Assembly (NCBI RefSeq): GCF_030817195.1 | Contig: NZ_JAUSYZ010000001.1 | Coordinates: 3,782,001 to 3,846,000 of the forward strand | Reading direction: 5' to 3' | Source of the DNA: Arthrobacter globiformis | Lineage (GTDB): Bacteria; Actinomycetota; Actinomycetes; Actinomycetales; Micrococcaceae | Length of the DNA: 64,000 nucleotides | In this document: positions 25,156-33,256 of the stretch, piece by piece | How positions within the stretch are numbered: the stretch's first letter is position 1 | Layout: each line of letters begins with the position of its first letter | The notes under the pieces: generated by a model | What the model was told of the DNA's origin: nothing | Databases searched by the model: none | The model's input: only the letters and a program-made list of their open reading frames with translations | Position numbers and translations under genes: made by a program

Positions 25156-25230
25156 ATGAGCAAGCGTGCACGTAAGCGTCGTGACCGTAAGCGTGGCGGC
25201 GCGAACCACGGGAAGCGCCCCAACACCTAA
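25156..25230 (+). CDS. Ribosomal protein bL37 (24 residues)
   Basis: A 24-residue, Arg/Lys-rich peptide (MSKRARKRRDRKRGGANHG, then KRPNT) preceded by a perfect AAGGAGG with 6-nt spacing. The length and the ANHGKRPN ending match bL37, the actinobacterial large-subunit protein seen in mycobacterial ribosome structures. It is followed by a 21-bp perfect hairpin. Its small size means automatic annotation easily misses it. Confidence 0.9.
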   Translation: MSKRARKRRDRKRGGANHGKRPNT

Positions 25231-25252
25231 GCCACGGCTTGAACCGAAGCTT

Positions 25253-25299
25253 AAACGCGATGCCCCCGCTACCAGCAAGGTAGCGGGGGCATCGCGTTT
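25253..25299. terminator. Bidirectional terminator between bL37 and rsrA
   Basis: A perfect 21-bp stem (25253-25273 with 25279-25299) has an AGCAA loop. It ends in TTT on the plus strand and in TTTAAG on the minus strand, so it serves both converging genes. Confidence 0.92.
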
Positions 25300-25314
25300 A
25301 CGTCAGGAATCCCG

Positions 25315-25575
25315 TCAGGCTTCCACCGGCCGGATGGCGTGGATCCGGTCCAGAATCGCGTTCTTAAGGTTTTCCGGCGCCGCCTCGGTACAGGAGCGCT
25401 TCACCACTTTCCGGATGACGCACTCAAGATCGTACTGCTGAGCGCATTCAGGGCACTCGTCGAGGTGGTGCTTGATCTCCGCAAGGTCGCTGCGGGTCAA
25501 AGCTCCGTCCAGATACTCGTAGATGCGCTGCATCCTTGTGTCGTCGCAATCGCCCAATCCCTGGCAGTCGCTCAT
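25315..25575 (-). CDS. rsrA: Mycothiol-system redox anti-sigma factor RsrA
   Basis: An 86-residue ZAS-family anti-sigma factor. The zinc/redox centre is His37-x3-Cys41-x2-Cys44, with a further Cys10 near the N-terminus, the same arrangement as Streptomyces RsrA (C11, H37, C41, C44). Oxidation forms a disulfide, ejects zinc and frees SigR. Its ATG overlaps the sigR stop by 4 nt, which couples production of the inhibitor to that of the sigma factor. Confidence 0.95.
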   Translation of the reverse strand: MSDCQGLGDCDDTRMQRIYEYLDGALTRSDLAEIKHHLDECPECAQQYDLECVIRKVVKRSCTEAAPENLKNAILDRIHAIRPVEA

Positions 25576-26300
25576 TTCCCGTTCTCCTGTTTGTTGCTTT
25601 CCGTTGCCGCCGTGGCGTCTGCAGCAGCCTTGAATCCCCGCTCGGCGGCGTAGTCCGCCAGCATGTCCCGCAGCATCTTCCGGCCCCGGTGGAGCCGGGA
25701 CATCACAGTGCCGATGGGGGTGTTCATGATGTCCGAAATTTCCTTGTACGCGAAGCCCTCGACGTCGGCGAAGTACACGGCCAGCCTGAACTCTTCCGGG
25801 ATGGCCTGCAGCGCCCGCTTGACGTCCGAATCCGGCAGGTGGTCCAAAGCTTCGGCCTCCGCGGACCGCAGGCCGCTGGAGGTGTGGGACTCGGCACGGG
25901 CAAGCTGCCAGTCCTCGATGGTGTCCGAATTGGACTGCAGGGGTTCCCGCTGCCGCTTCCGGTACAGGTTGATGTAGGTGTTCGTCAGGATCCGGTACAG
26001 CCAGGCCTTCAGGTTGGTACCTGGCTTGTACTGATGGAACGCCGAGAACGCCTTGGTATAGGCCTCCTGCACGAGGTCCTCGGCATCGGCCGGGTTCCGC
26101 GCCATGCGCATGGCCGCTGAATACAGCTGGTCCACGTATTGCATGGCGTCACGCTCGAACCGGGCCCGGCGCGCTTCCGCGTCCTCCGAGCCGACGTCGA
26201 TATCCTCTGCCGCTTCAGCGGCGGGTGACGTGCCATTATCCTGGATGCCGTCGGCGGCATCCTCCTGTGTGGCCTGTAAGGCCGGGTCCACGGTGCTCAT
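25572..26300 (-). CDS. sigR: RNA polymerase sigma factor SigR/SigH (thiol-oxidative stress)
   Basis: A group 4 (ECF) sigma factor of 242 residues from the ATG at 26300 (MSTVDPALQ). Region 2 includes AEDLVQEAYTKAFSAFHQYKPGTNLKAWLYRILTN in overlapping motifs, and region 4 includes PEEFRLAVYFADVEGFAYKEISDIMNTPIGTVMSR. The frame stays open for 58 more codons up to a TTG at 26474, with an internal ATG at 26429, which recalls the longer unstable SigR' isoform of Streptomyces. A GGAAT-N18-GTT promoter lies upstream at 26633-26658 and a TAGACT hexamer just before 26300, so long and short forms may come from different promoters. Targets would be thioredoxin and mycothiol functions. Confidence 0.93.
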   Translation of the reverse strand: MSTVDPALQATQEDAADGIQDNGTSPAAEAAEDIDVGSEDAEARRARFERDAMQYVDQLYSAAMRMARNPADAEDLVQEAYTKAFSAFHQYKPGTNLKAWLYRILTNTYINLYRKRQREPLQSNSDTIEDWQLARAESHTSSGLRSAEAEALDHLPDSDVKRALQAIPEEFRLAVYFADVEGFAYKEISDIMNTPIGTVMSRLHRGRKMLRDMLADYAAERGFKAAADATAATESNKQENGK

Positions 26301-26308
26301 TGCCTTCA

Positions 26309-26314
26309 AGTCTA
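26309..26314 (-). promoter_or_regulatory. Possible proximal sigR promoter -10 (TAGACT)
   Basis: On the minus strand TAGACT ends 8 nt before the ATG at 26300. It would give a near-leaderless message encoding only the short SigR form. Confidence 0.4.
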
Positions 26315-26632
26315 CTTTGACCGGCGCCGGCCGCCCCGGACGGCGTGCCGTACCGTAGTCCGGGGCGGGGAAGCCGTTGCCTGGGAATGCCTCTAGCGCA
26401 TCGGTTTCCGGGACCACGAACGGCCGCATCTTGGCGGGACTTCGTACCCCCACAGCTTCCTTCACCAAAGTCAATGCTCCATCTCCACTCCGCCCAGTAA
26501 GGCCCGCCTGTTAAGACCCGCGTTCGAGCTACGGTCCGCGCTCTTGCCGGTTCCGGCCATGCCCCAGCCGCCGCTGAACACCGGAAACCCCACAGGACAC
26601 CATCCACAGGCTGCTTCCGGTCTGAAGAGCAC

Positions 26633-26658
26633 AACGGCGTGCGGTGGGCAAATATTCC
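26633..26658 (-). promoter_or_regulatory. SigR-type promoter (GGAAT-N18-GTT) of sigR
   Basis: On the minus strand GGAAT (26658-26654) and GTT (26635-26633) are separated by exactly 18 bases, the SigR/SigH consensus. It points to sigR, about 150 nt before the TTG at 26474, and implies positive autoregulation. Confidence 0.8.
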
Positions 26659-26725
26659 GCAAAAGTGCAAGACTAGAACCGACTCCGCCGCGGCCACCGC
26701 GGCTCGGCCATCCAGGAGGAAATTC

Positions 26726-27274
26726 ATGTCCTTTGCCCGCTTTTTTGCCCGGCCGATGCTGGCCTCAAGTTTCATCCTCGCCGGAACGGACAAGCTCAGG
26801 AATGCGGACGACACCGCGCAGCAACTGTCGCCCCTCCTGCGCCGTGCCTCTGAGGCCCTGCCGTTCCAGACGAACGAGAAGGTTCTGGCACGCATCATCG
26901 GCGGAACGCAGGTGGGCGCCGGCGTCCTCTTCGCGCTCGGCAAGTCTGCGCGGCTGGCGGCCTCGGTGCTGGCAGTCATCTCGGCACTGAACGCCTTCGT
27001 TGAATGGCGCAGCGCCGACATCAGCAGCAAGGAGGGCCGGGAAGCCCGCCGCAACCAGCTGCTCAAGAACATCACCCTCACCGGCGGTGTGCTGCTCGCC
27101 TCCGTCGACACAGCCGGCAAGCCCAGCCTGGTCTGGCGCGCAGAGCACCTCGCTGCCGACGCGCGCAAGACCGCGAGCCACCTCGCCGCGGACGCACGCA
27201 AGACCACCGGCAAGAAGCTGCACACCGCCGACAAGGCTGTCCGCAGGGCCGTTGACCACGCGGTGGGGGCATAA
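26726..27274 (+). CDS. DoxX family membrane protein
   Basis: A 182-residue protein with the DoxX fold: four hydrophobic helices in residues 1 to about 130 (ARPMLASSFILAGTDKLRN and GGTQVGAGVLFALGK are typical). A Lys/Ala/Asp-rich C-terminal tail has three imperfect repeats of AxDARKTxxxL (residues about 140-180). Start at the ATG at 26726, with AGGAGG 6 nt upstream. It lies 6 bp before aroA. In mycobacteria a DoxX protein works with SodA and SseA in thiol-oxidative resistance; that link is only suggestive here, though SigR is next door. Confidence 0.88.
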   Translation: MSFARFFARPMLASSFILAGTDKLRNADDTAQQLSPLLRRASEALPFQTNEKVLARIIGGTQVGAGVLFALGKSARLAASVLAVISALNAFVEWRSADISSKEGREARRNQLLKNITLTGGVLLASVDTAGKPSLVWRAEHLAADARKTASHLAADARKTTGKKLHTADKAVRRAVDHAVGA

Positions 27275-27280
27275 GCAGGA

Positions 27281-28672
27281 ATGACAGCATCACCCATGGG
27301 CGCGTCCGTTGAAGCCTCCGGCGCTGCTCCGCACTGGCCTGCACCGTTTGCGGAGCAGCCGGTTGACGCCACGGTCCGCGTGCCGGGCTCAAAGTCGCTG
27401 ACCAACAGGTACCTCGTGCTCGCCGCGCTGGCCGACGGGCCGTCCCGGCTCCGGGCGCCGCTGCATTCCCGAGACTCAGCCCTGATGATCGCAGCCCTGC
27501 GCCAGCTGGGAGCGGACATCCGGGAAGTGCCGGGCGACGGCGCGTTCGGCCCGGACCTGGAGGTGACGCCTGTTCCGGCCAACTCCGGCGGTGACGACGT
27601 CGACATTGACTGCGGTCTTGCCGGAACCGTCATGAGGTTTGTTCCGCCGATGGCGGCACTGCGCAGCGGCGCCACCATTTTCGACGGCGATCCGCACGCC
27701 CGGGAGCGTCCAATGGGGACCATCATCGAGGCGCTTACTGGCCTCGGCGTAACCGTCAGCGGAGAGGACGGCGGAACGCCCGCTTCGCTGCCGTTCCGCG
27801 TTGAAGGAACGGGGGAGGTCCGCGGCGGGCACCTTGTCATTGACGCCAGCGCGTCCTCGCAGTTCGTCTCCGCCCTGTTGCTGGTGGGGGCACGGTTCAT
27901 GGACGGCCTGCATCTGGAACACTCCGGCAGCACCGTACCGAGCCTGGACCATATCAACATGACCGTCGCCGTGCTGCGCGGGGCAGGCGTGGCGGTGGAT
28001 GACTCCACGCCCAACCACTGGATTGTCAGCCCCGGCCCGATCCGTGCGTTCGACCAGCGCATCGAACAGGACCTGTCCAACGCGGGCCCGTTCCTGGCCG
28101 CTGCCCTCGCAACAGGCGGCACGGTGCGGATTCCGGACTGGCCCGAACACACCACGCAGGTCGGTGACATGTGGCGCAGCATCCTCAGCGACATGGGTGC
28201 TGCCGTGACCCTGCAGGATGGCACCCTGACGGTGACCGGCGGCAGTGAAATCAAAGGCGCGGATTTCGCCGAAACCAGTGAGCTGGCACCCACCGTCGCG
28301 GCACTGTGCGCGCTGGCCTCCGGCCCTTCGCGGCTGAGCGGCATCGCCCATCTCCGGGGACACGAGACGGACCGGCTCGCCGCGCTTGTCAAGGAGATCA
28401 ACCGCCTCGGCGGCGATGCCGAGGAAACCGCCGACGGCCTCATCATCCGGCCATCGGAACTGCACGCCGGCGTCGTGCACAGCTACGCCGACCACCGGAT
28501 GGCCACCGCCGGAGCCATTCTCGGCCTGGCGGTCAGGGGCGTGGAAGTGCAGGACATCGCCACGACGTCCAAGACCATGCCGGACTTCCCCCAGCTGTGG
28601 GCGGACATGCTCGGGCAGCGGACCGGCGCCGTGACCAACACCGCGGGGACCACCGGTGGCACGCAGCACTGA
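27281..28672 (+). CDS. aroA: 3-phosphoshikimate 1-carboxyvinyltransferase (EPSP synthase)
   Basis: A 463-residue EPSP synthase, slightly longer than usual at the N-terminus. Conserved blocks are VPGSKSLTNRYL (PEP-binding Lys), DCGLAGTVMRFVPP (glycine loop), DASASSQFVSALLL, RGHETDR and SYADHRMATAGAILGL. It joins shikimate 3-phosphate and phosphoenolpyruvate in aromatic amino acid synthesis. The start 6 bp after the DoxX stop has AGCAGGA directly upstream. The 3' end overlaps rsgA by 17 nt, so the two are coupled. Confidence 0.95.
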   Translation: MTASPMGASVEASGAAPHWPAPFAEQPVDATVRVPGSKSLTNRYLVLAALADGPSRLRAPLHSRDSALMIAALRQLGADIREVPGDGAFGPDLEVTPVPANSGGDDVDIDCGLAGTVMRFVPPMAALRSGATIFDGDPHARERPMGTIIEALTGLGVTVSGEDGGTPASLPFRVEGTGEVRGGHLVIDASASSQFVSALLLVGARFMDGLHLEHSGSTVPSLDHINMTVAVLRGAGVAVDDSTPNHWIVSPGPIRAFDQRIEQDLSNAGPFLAAALATGGTVRIPDWPEHTTQVGDMWRSILSDMGAAVTLQDGTLTVTGGSEIKGADFAETSELAPTVAALCALASGPSRLSGIAHLRGHETDRLAALVKEINRLGGDAEETADGLIIRPSELHAGVVHSYADHRMATAGAILGLAVRGVEVQDIATTSKTMPDFPQLWADMLGQRTGAVTNTAGTTGGTQH

Positions 28673-29771
28673 TTCCTGGGATGAATCCGACGTCCGGATC
28701 CGGCCGAACAAAAAAGGTTCCCGCCCCCGGACGAAGGACCGCCCCAGCCATGAGGATGCCGTCACCGGGCGGATTATCACCGTCGACCGGGGCCGTTACA
28801 CAGCAGTCGTAGGCGAGGATTCCGGGCACGAGCGGACGGTCATCGCCGCCCGCGCCCGGGAACTGCGCCGCTCCCCCGTGGTGGCCGGCGACTTCGTGTC
28901 CCTCGTGGGCGATGTCTCCGGCGCGCCGGACACCCTGGCCCGGCTCGTGAAAATCCAGGACCGCAAGACCCTGCTGCGCCGCAGCGCCGATGACACCGAT
29001 CCGGTGGAACGCGCTGTTGTTGCCAACGCGGACCAGCTGGTGGTGGTGGTTGCTGCCGCGAACCCGGAACCCCGCACCGGCTTCATCGACCGGGCGCTGG
29101 TGGCAGCCTACGACGCCGGGATCGAACCACTGCTGCTGGTCACCAAGGCGGACGTCAAAGACCCCACCGAGCTGCTGGACAACTACCGCCACCTCGACTT
29201 TCCGGTCATCATCAGCCGCACGGCTGACTCGGAAGCATCCGGCATCGACGCCCGGTCCGACGACGGCCTCTCCGCCCGGCTCGATGTTGCCGCAGTGTCC
29301 GAACTCCGCGCCCATCTGGACGGCAAGGTGACTGTGATGCTGGGCCATTCCGGGGTCGGAAAATCCACCATGGTCAATGCGCTGACGGGGGCCGAACGTG
29401 CCACCGGCGGCGTCAACGCCGTGACAGGCCGCGGCCGGCACACGTCGTCGTCGGCCCTCGCGCTCAAGCTCGCTGACGCCCCGGCCGGGAGCTGGATCAT
29501 CGACACGCCGGGCATCCGCTCGTTCGGGCTGGCCCACGTCGACCCGGACCGCATCCTGCGCTCCTTCCCCGACCTTGAGCCGGGCACCGAAGCCTGCGAA
29601 CGCGGCTGCAAGCACGACGCCACCGCCGTCAACTGCGGCGTGGATGCCTGGGTCGCGGCAGGTCATGCCGGCCCCACCGGAGCAGCCAGGCTGGCGTCCC
29701 TGCGCCGCCTGCTGGGCACCGACCCGCGCATGGAGGCCCAGGAAACCAAGGAACTCGGCAGCGTCGGCTAG
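28656..29771 (+). CDS. rsgA: Ribosome small-subunit-dependent GTPase RsgA
   Basis: A 371-residue circularly permuted GTPase. An N-terminal OB fold (about residues 35-95) is followed by G4 (TKAD), then G1 (GHSGVGKSTM) and G3 (DTPGIRSFG). The C-terminal zinc finger has ligands in ACERGCKHDATAVNC (Cys, Cys, His, Cys). It assists late 30S subunit maturation. The GTG start at 28656 lies inside the end of aroA. Confidence 0.95.
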   Translation: MARSTDSWDESDVRIRPNKKGSRPRTKDRPSHEDAVTGRIITVDRGRYTAVVGEDSGHERTVIAARARELRRSPVVAGDFVSLVGDVSGAPDTLARLVKIQDRKTLLRRSADDTDPVERAVVANADQLVVVVAAANPEPRTGFIDRALVAAYDAGIEPLLLVTKADVKDPTELLDNYRHLDFPVIISRTADSEASGIDARSDDGLSARLDVAAVSELRAHLDGKVTVMLGHSGVGKSTMVNALTGAERATGGVNAVTGRGRHTSSSALALKLADAPAGSWIIDTPGIRSFGLAHVDPDRILRSFPDLEPGTEACERGCKHDATAVNCGVDAWVAAGHAGPTGAARLASLRRLLGTDPRMEAQETKELGSVG

Positions 29772-29837
29772 CCTTCCCCGGCGCAGCCCGGCCGCCGCCT
29801 CCCCGCCCCGCCGGGCCTTTGAGGGTAGTTTGGAACC

Positions 29838-30650
29838 ATGACCCAACCCGCTTCAACGTACAACGATGACCTGCGTCTGGCCCATGTGCTGGCCGATTCC
29901 GTGGACGACCAGACCATGAGCCGGTTCAAGGCGCTGGACCTCCAGATCGAGACGAAGCCGGATCTGACGCCGGTCACCGATGCGGACAAGGCCGCCGAGG
30001 AGTCCATCCGCGGCCAGCTGTCCCGCTCCCGTCCCCGCGACGCCGTGCTCGGTGAGGAGTTCGGAAGTTCCGGCCACGGTTCCCGCCGCTGGATCATCGA
30101 CCCCATCGACGGCACCAAGAACTTTGTCCGCGGGGTGCCGGTTTGGGCCACCCTGATCGCCCTCGTCGACGAGGGCGAACCCGTGGTGGGCGTGGTCAGC
30201 GCCCCTGCGCTGGGCAAGCGCTGGTGGGCCGCCAAGGGCGCCGGCGCCTACTCGGGCCGTTCCCTCGCCGCCGCCACGAGGCTCAAGGTATCCAACGTGT
30301 CCAGCCTCGCCGACGCCTCGCTGTCCTACTCCAGCCTCGGGGGCTGGAAGGACCGCGGCAATCTCGATGAGTTCCTCCAGCTCACCGAGGATGTGTGGCG
30401 CACCCGCGCTTTCGGTGATTTCTGGTCCTACTGCATGGTGGCAGAAGGCGCGGTGGACATCGCCTGCGAACCGGAGCTGAACCTCTATGACATGGCGGCA
30501 CTGGTGCCGATCGTGACGGAGGCAGGCGGCCGTTTCACCTCCCTCGAAGGCACCGACGGCCCGTTCGGCGGCAACGCGCTGGCGACAAATTCGATTCTGC
30601 ACTCCGAAGTCCTCAAGCGCCTGAACCCGCAGCTGGACGATTTGTTCTAG
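29838..30650 (+). CDS. hisN: Histidinol-phosphatase, inositol monophosphatase family
   Basis: A 270-residue member of the IMPase superfamily. Metal-site motifs are GEEFG (about residue 73), WIIDPIDGTKNFVRG (about 87-101) and the second Asp in NLYDMAALVPIVTEAGG (about 217). Actinobacteria use this family, rather than HAD enzymes, for the histidinol-phosphate step of histidine synthesis, and the sequence closely fits that subgroup. TAGTTT ends 6 nt before the ATG and there is no Shine-Dalgarno, so the mRNA is probably leaderless. An intrinsic terminator follows. Confidence 0.9.
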   Translation: MTQPASTYNDDLRLAHVLADSVDDQTMSRFKALDLQIETKPDLTPVTDADKAAEESIRGQLSRSRPRDAVLGEEFGSSGHGSRRWIIDPIDGTKNFVRGVPVWATLIALVDEGEPVVGVVSAPALGKRWWAAKGAGAYSGRSLAAATRLKVSNVSSLADASLSYSSLGGWKDRGNLDEFLQLTEDVWRTRAFGDFWSYCMVAEGAVDIACEPELNLYDMAALVPIVTEAGGRFTSLEGTDGPFGGNALATNSILHSEVLKRLNPQLDDLF

Positions 30651-30689
30651 TTCCTTTCTCCTCCCCCGGCGCCTCGGCGCTGAATATTA

Positions 30690-30732
30690 CGACGGCGGGC
30701 GCCCCCTTTTGGTGGCGCCCGGCGTCGTTTAT
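30690..30732 (+). terminator. Intrinsic terminator after hisN
   Basis: A 14-position stem with one mismatch (30690-30703 with 30714-30727) is followed by TTTATT. It separates hisN from the riboswitch-controlled unit. Confidence 0.85.
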
Positions 30733-30815
30733 TCGGCCGTAACCCCGATATCCGGGATGCGTAATAATCCGCTTAACATTCCTGTCCGGCTTTTTCATCG
30801 CCCGTCCCGATGTCC

Positions 30816-30821
30816 TAGTCT
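30816..30821 (+). promoter_or_regulatory. -10 hexamer TAGTCT of the riboswitch transcript
   Basis: TAGTCT ends 7 nt before the first base of the SAM-IV aptamer, which places the start site at its 5' edge. The -35 region is poor. Confidence 0.55.
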
Positions 30822-30828
30822 CGTAACA

Positions 30829-30942
30829 GGTCACGAGTGCCAGCGCTAAACCCCGGTTAGCTGGCCGGCAACCCTCCATTCGCGGTGGGGTGCCCCGGGT
30901 GACGACCAGGCCGATCCGGAACGGACCCGGCAAGCGCGGATC
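30829..30942 (+). promoter_or_regulatory. SAM-IV riboswitch
   Basis: The sequence closely follows the SAM-IV aptamer as I recall it from Mycobacterium. GGTCACGAGTGCCAGCG opens the P1/P2 region, CTGGCCGGCAACCCTCC forms the SAM-binding core, and GCGGTGGGGTGCCCCGGGTGA is followed by GACC, which closes P1. The distal pseudoknot arm CGGCAAGCGCGG comes last. It binds S-adenosylmethionine and should reduce expression of the downstream class V aminotransferase when SAM is plentiful. A hairpin with a U-rich tail directly follows. Confidence 0.92.
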
Positions 30943-30966
30943 CCCGTCACACGGGGTCCTTTCTCA
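30938..30966 (+). terminator. Expression-platform hairpin of the SAM-IV riboswitch
   Basis: GGA.CCCCGT pairs with ACGGGG.TCC around a CAC loop and is followed by TTTCT. It overlaps the last aptamer bases, so it could be the regulated terminator. The start codon lies 11 nt further on. Confidence 0.6.
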
Positions 30967-30976
30967 GTGAGGTCCC

Positions 30977-32383
30977 ATGACGACTGCAATCATCTCTTCC
31001 ACCACCGACGCTGGCGTGCTGGACGGCCGATTTGCCGCCGCCGGCCGTCCCCTGGCTGCCGTTACCGGCGCAGAAATCCAGGCCCCGCTGATCCAGGGCG
31101 GCCACGTCCGCTACGCCAACCTCGATTACGGCGCCTCCGCGCCCGCACTGTCGGTGGTTTCTGCGTACCTCAACGAAATCCTGCCGTACTACGCCAGCGT
31201 GCACCGCGGCGCCGGCTATGCCTCGCAGATCAGCACGTCCGTGTACGAGAACTCGCGGAGCATCGTGCGGGAATTCGTGGGCGGCCGCGCCGATGACGCC
31301 GTCATCTTCACCCGGAACACCACCGACTCCCTCAACCTCCTGGCCGGTTGCCTGCCCGTGGAGGACCACCACCACACCGGTGAAGTCCTGTACCTGGACA
31401 TCGAACACCACGCCAACCTGCTGCCGTGGCAGGGCGTGCCGCACCGCAGCGTCGTGGCCTCGGACACCCTGGAAGCCACCATCAGCAGCCTGCGCACCGA
31501 ACTTGAGCACGGCGATGTCAGCCTCCTTGCCGTGACCGGTGCCTCCAACGTCACCGGCGAAATCCTTCCCATCCGGCGCCTCGCTGCGCTGGCCCATGAA
31601 TACGGCGCCCGGATCGTGGTGGACGCCGCCCAGCTGGCGCCGCACCGCCGAATCAACATCGCCGCGGACGACGTCGATTACCTCGCCTTCTCCGGCCACA
31701 AGCTCTACGCCCCCTTCGGGGCCGGCGTCCTGATCGGCCGCCCCGACTGGCTCGACGCCGGCACCCCCCACCTCGCCGGCGGCGGCGCCGTGAGCGAGGC
31801 CAGGCTCGACGGCGTCAGCTGGGCCACCGGCCCCGCGCGCCACGAGGGCGGCTCACCCAACGTGCTCGGCGCTGCCACCCTGGCCCGGGCAACCCAGGTC
31901 ATCGCAGCCCTTGATCCGCAGCACTGGCACGCCCACGAGGCCGCCATCCGGTCCTTCCTCGTCGAGGGGCTGCGCAAGATCGACGGGGTCACTGTCCACC
32001 AGATCTTCGAGGACAGCGACCCGGACGATGCCATTGGGGTGGTCAACTTCTCCGTGGAGGGTTACGACGCCGGCCTGGTGGCCGCCTACCTGTCGGCCGA
32101 ACACGGCGTGGGCCTGCGCGACGGCCGCTTCTGCGCGCACCCGCTGCTGAAGCGCCTCGGCCTGCCGTCCGGTTCCCTGCGCGCCAGCTTCGGCGTGGGA
32201 TCACGGCTCGAGGACGTCCAGCGGCTGCTCGCCGGCATCGAGGAGCTCCGCCGCTCCGGCCTCGGCTGGGACTACGTGGTGGACGCCGGGCGCTGGGTTC
32301 CGGCGAACGACACCCGCACCTACCCCGAGTGGGCGCCCAACACTCCCGGCACCGCCGGCGCCGCACCCTGCACACAGGACTGA
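30977..32383 (+). CDS. Class V aminotransferase, cysteine-desulfurase-like
   Basis: A 468-residue fold-type I PLP enzyme. The internal-aldimine lysine is in FSGHKLYAPFGAGVLIG, the PLP-binding Asp in VVDAAQLAPH, and a possible catalytic Cys in LRDGRFCAHPLL. The order matches NifS/SufS-like desulfurases, but the protein is about 60 residues longer, with extra N- and C-terminal segments, and no IscU/SufU gene is adjacent. Control by a SAM-IV riboswitch points to sulfur amino acid or SAM metabolism. Start at the ATG at 30977, with GTGAGG upstream. The exact substrate is unknown. Confidence 0.88.
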   Translation: MTTAIISSTTDAGVLDGRFAAAGRPLAAVTGAEIQAPLIQGGHVRYANLDYGASAPALSVVSAYLNEILPYYASVHRGAGYASQISTSVYENSRSIVREFVGGRADDAVIFTRNTTDSLNLLAGCLPVEDHHHTGEVLYLDIEHHANLLPWQGVPHRSVVASDTLEATISSLRTELEHGDVSLLAVTGASNVTGEILPIRRLAALAHEYGARIVVDAAQLAPHRRINIAADDVDYLAFSGHKLYAPFGAGVLIGRPDWLDAGTPHLAGGGAVSEARLDGVSWATGPARHEGGSPNVLGAATLARATQVIAALDPQHWHAHEAAIRSFLVEGLRKIDGVTVHQIFEDSDPDDAIGVVNFSVEGYDAGLVAAYLSAEHGVGLRDGRFCAHPLLKRLGLPSGSLRASFGVGSRLEDVQRLLAGIEELRRSGLGWDYVVDAGRWVPANDTRTYPEWAPNTPGTAGAAPCTQD

Positions 32384-32466
32384 TCTCCACCCCGCCTGCT
32401 GCGGCCGGGGTCCCCGTACGGTAAATTCGAAAGGTAATTTTCGACGTCGGGCTAAGGAGACTGTGC

Positions 32467-33246
32467 GTGGCACGGGGCGGTCCCAAACTTCATCACGGAC
32501 GGCGGCTGGAGCTTGGGCAGAGCTTCCAGGACGGTGGCGAGCACTACCACCGCGTCCGTCCCGGCTACCCTGGCGATTCCGCGGACTGGCTCATTCCAGC
32601 CGGGGCCCGCACTGCTGCCGACATCGGCGCCGGAACCGGTAAATTCACGGCATTGCTGGTGGAACGCGGGCTGAACGTCAGTGCCGTGGACCCTTCCGTG
32701 GACATGCTGGAGCAGCTCAGCCGTACCTTTCCCGGGGTTCAAGCCCTGGAAGGAACCGCGGAGGAGACCGGACTGCCTGAGGCGTCGTTCGACGTCGTCA
32801 GTGTTGCCCAGGCGTGGCACTGGTGCGACCCGCTGCGGGCCAGCACCGAGATCTCCCGGATCCTCAGGCCCCACGGGGTGCTGGGCCTGATCTGGAACCA
32901 GCTGGACACGTCAGTGCCATGGGTGCACCGGCTGTCCCGCATCATGCACGCCGGTGACGTCCACAAACCCGATTTCCGCCCCAAAATCGGCCCGGAATTC
33001 ACGTCCCTGGAGAGCCATTTAACGCGCTGGGAAGATACCGTTACCCCGGCCGACATCCTCGAACTGGCCAAGTCCCGCAGCTACTACCTCGCGGCCAACG
33101 ACGCCACCCGCGCCAAGGTGGCCGGCAACCTGGCCTGGTACCTGCACGAGCACCTGGGGCATGCCGAGGGCGAACTGCTGCAACTCCCCTACCTCACCCA
33201 GACCTGGCGGGCTGTCAGGGCGGAGAGCCGTGGTGGCAGCAGGTAG
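32467..33246 (+). CDS. Class I SAM-dependent methyltransferase
   Basis: A 259-residue methyltransferase. Motif I is DIGAGTGKFTALL, the acidic residue after the second strand is in AVDPSVDML, and motif III/IV is SFDVVSVAQAWHWCDP, with the HW pair of the Methyltransf_11 group. A GTG start at 32467 has AAGGAG 8 nt upstream. Its stop TAG forms the first bases of the TAGGCT hexamer used by the next gene. The substrate cannot be inferred. Confidence 0.88.
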   Translation: MARGGPKLHHGRRLELGQSFQDGGEHYHRVRPGYPGDSADWLIPAGARTAADIGAGTGKFTALLVERGLNVSAVDPSVDMLEQLSRTFPGVQALEGTAEETGLPEASFDVVSVAQAWHWCDPLRASTEISRILRPHGVLGLIWNQLDTSVPWVHRLSRIMHAGDVHKPDFRPKIGPEFTSLESHLTRWEDTVTPADILELAKSRSYYLAANDATRAKVAGNLAWYLHEHLGHAEGELLQLPYLTQTWRAVRAESRGGSR

Positions 33247-33256
33247 GCTTGAAGCT

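Noticed and set aside
26236..28446. Long Ser/Arg/Thr-rich frame antisense to doxX and aroA
   Set aside because: It overlaps two genes with clear motifs and has no recognisable domain.
30829..30942. SAM-I (S-box) riboswitch
   Set aside because: The core is shared, but the compact P1-P2 region and the distal CGGCAAGCGCGG pseudoknot arm fit SAM-IV.
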